A DNA stretch of 6,326 nt from Acholeplasmatales bacterium (GTDB lineage Bacteria; Bacillota_I; Bacilli_A; Izemoplasmatales; Hujiaoplasmataceae). The stretch is taken from NCBI GenBank assembly GCA_003477305.1, contig DMTN01000051.1, positions 27,730-34,055 of the forward strand, written 5' to 3'. Below, piece after piece: positions 6,009-6,326 of this stretch (position 1 is its first letter; the number at the start of each line of letters is the position of its first letter). A program made the translations under genes and the position numbers. A model generated the notes under the pieces. The model was not told where the DNA came from. It did not search any database and worked only from the letters and a program-made list of their open reading frames with translations.

Positions 6009-6326
6009 ATGGTGAACTATCCGATCAAGAAGGCCCCCCCGGCGAAGACGTCCGTTTCCGTCGCGAACCGCGGGATGGACCTCGAAGAAGCGATCAACCA
6101 GACCAACGAATACTATGTCAGTAACGATGTCGCCCACATCTATAAAAAGCCGATCCCGATCCAGGTGGTCAAGGTCGACTACGAGCGGCGCAGCGCCGCC
6201 CGCATCTCGGAGGCGTACTACAAAGTCCCCTCGACGACCGACTACAACGGCATCTATCGCGGCCGCTACATCGACTTCGAGGCGAAGGAGACGCGGACCA
6301 AAACGGCGTTCCCGCTCAAGAACATG
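6009..6326 (+). CDS. recU: Holliday junction resolvase RecU (3' partial)
   Basis: Resolves four-way DNA junctions during recombinational repair and chromosome segregation. The first 106 codons are in the window; the family is about 200 residues. Recognisable blocks in order: NRGMDLEEAINQTNEYY (20-36), HIYKKPIPIQVVKVDY (43-58), RRSAARISEAYYK (60-72), STTDYNGIYRGRYIDFEAKE (75-94). The catalytic acidic/basic set is visible as Asp78, Glu91 and Lys93, equivalent to Asp88, Glu101 and Lys103 of B. subtilis RecU as I recall; Arg61 matches its Arg71. The ATG at 6009 gives MVNYP, similar to the MIRYP start of the B. subtilis protein, and GGTGA lies five bases upstream. In-frame ATGs also occur at 5991, 5997 and 6003, so the exact start is open. 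In many Bacillota the next gene encodes a class A penicillin-binding protein; that lies beyond the edge here. Confidence 0.95.
   Translation, partial: MVNYPIKKAPPAKTSVSVANRGMDLEEAINQTNEYYVSNDVAHIYKKPIPIQVVKVDYERRSAARISEAYYKVPSTTDYNGIYRGRYIDFEAKETRTKTAFPLKNM

Noticed and set aside
1..6326. Mycoplasma-type code (UGA as Trp)
   Set aside because: RNase J-family, RecU and tail-anchored features could suggest a Mollicutes relative, but several genes end cleanly at TGA and Trp is TGG throughout.

Overview
The window looks like chromosomal core sequence from a G+C-rich member of the Bacillota, probably in or near the Bacilli. The support is a RecU Holliday-junction resolvase (a Bacillota/Mollicutes marker), an RNase J-family protein of the degenerate J2 kind, a T-box leader in front of serS, sigma-A-type TTGACA/TATAAT promoters and AGGAGG-type ribosome binding sites. 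TGA ends several genes and Trp is encoded by TGG, so the genetic code is standard and not the mycoplasma code. I see no insertion sequence, tRNA, rRNA, CRISPR array or phage gene.

Layout. (1) 1-1070 (+): most of an SGNH/GDSL esterase resembling carbohydrate esterase family 2, cut by the left edge. (2) 1097-1344 (+): a consensus promoter followed by a T-box riboswitch whose antiterminator and terminator can be paired base by base. It controls (3) serS (seryl-tRNA synthetase, 1360-2646, +), a variant form of the enzyme. (4) A palindromic terminator at 2656-2684 serves both serS and the convergent gene. (5) 2706-3521 (-): an unrecognised four-helix membrane protein with its own consensus promoter at 3573-3601. 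(6) 5832 to 3659 (-): a two-gene operon of an RNase J2-like protein and a small acidic protein with one C-terminal membrane anchor, closed by a UUCG-loop terminator. (7) 5833-6008: a divergent promoter region. (8) 6009 to the right edge (+): the first half of recU.

How the genes relate. serS is under its own amino-acid-responsive control: uncharged tRNA-Ser should stabilise the antiterminator and allow readthrough. The RNase J2-like protein has lost several metal ligands, so it is probably a structural or regulatory partner of an active RNase J1 encoded elsewhere. The acidic tail-anchored protein translated from the same message is the least explained part of the window and may work with it. 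recU probably continues into a penicillin-binding-protein gene beyond the edge, as in other Bacillota, but that is outside the sequence.

Most of the window is housekeeping sequence. I do not see convincing evidence of a wholly new system. The best leads are the degenerate RNase J with its membrane-anchored partner, and the nearly leaderless recU start.
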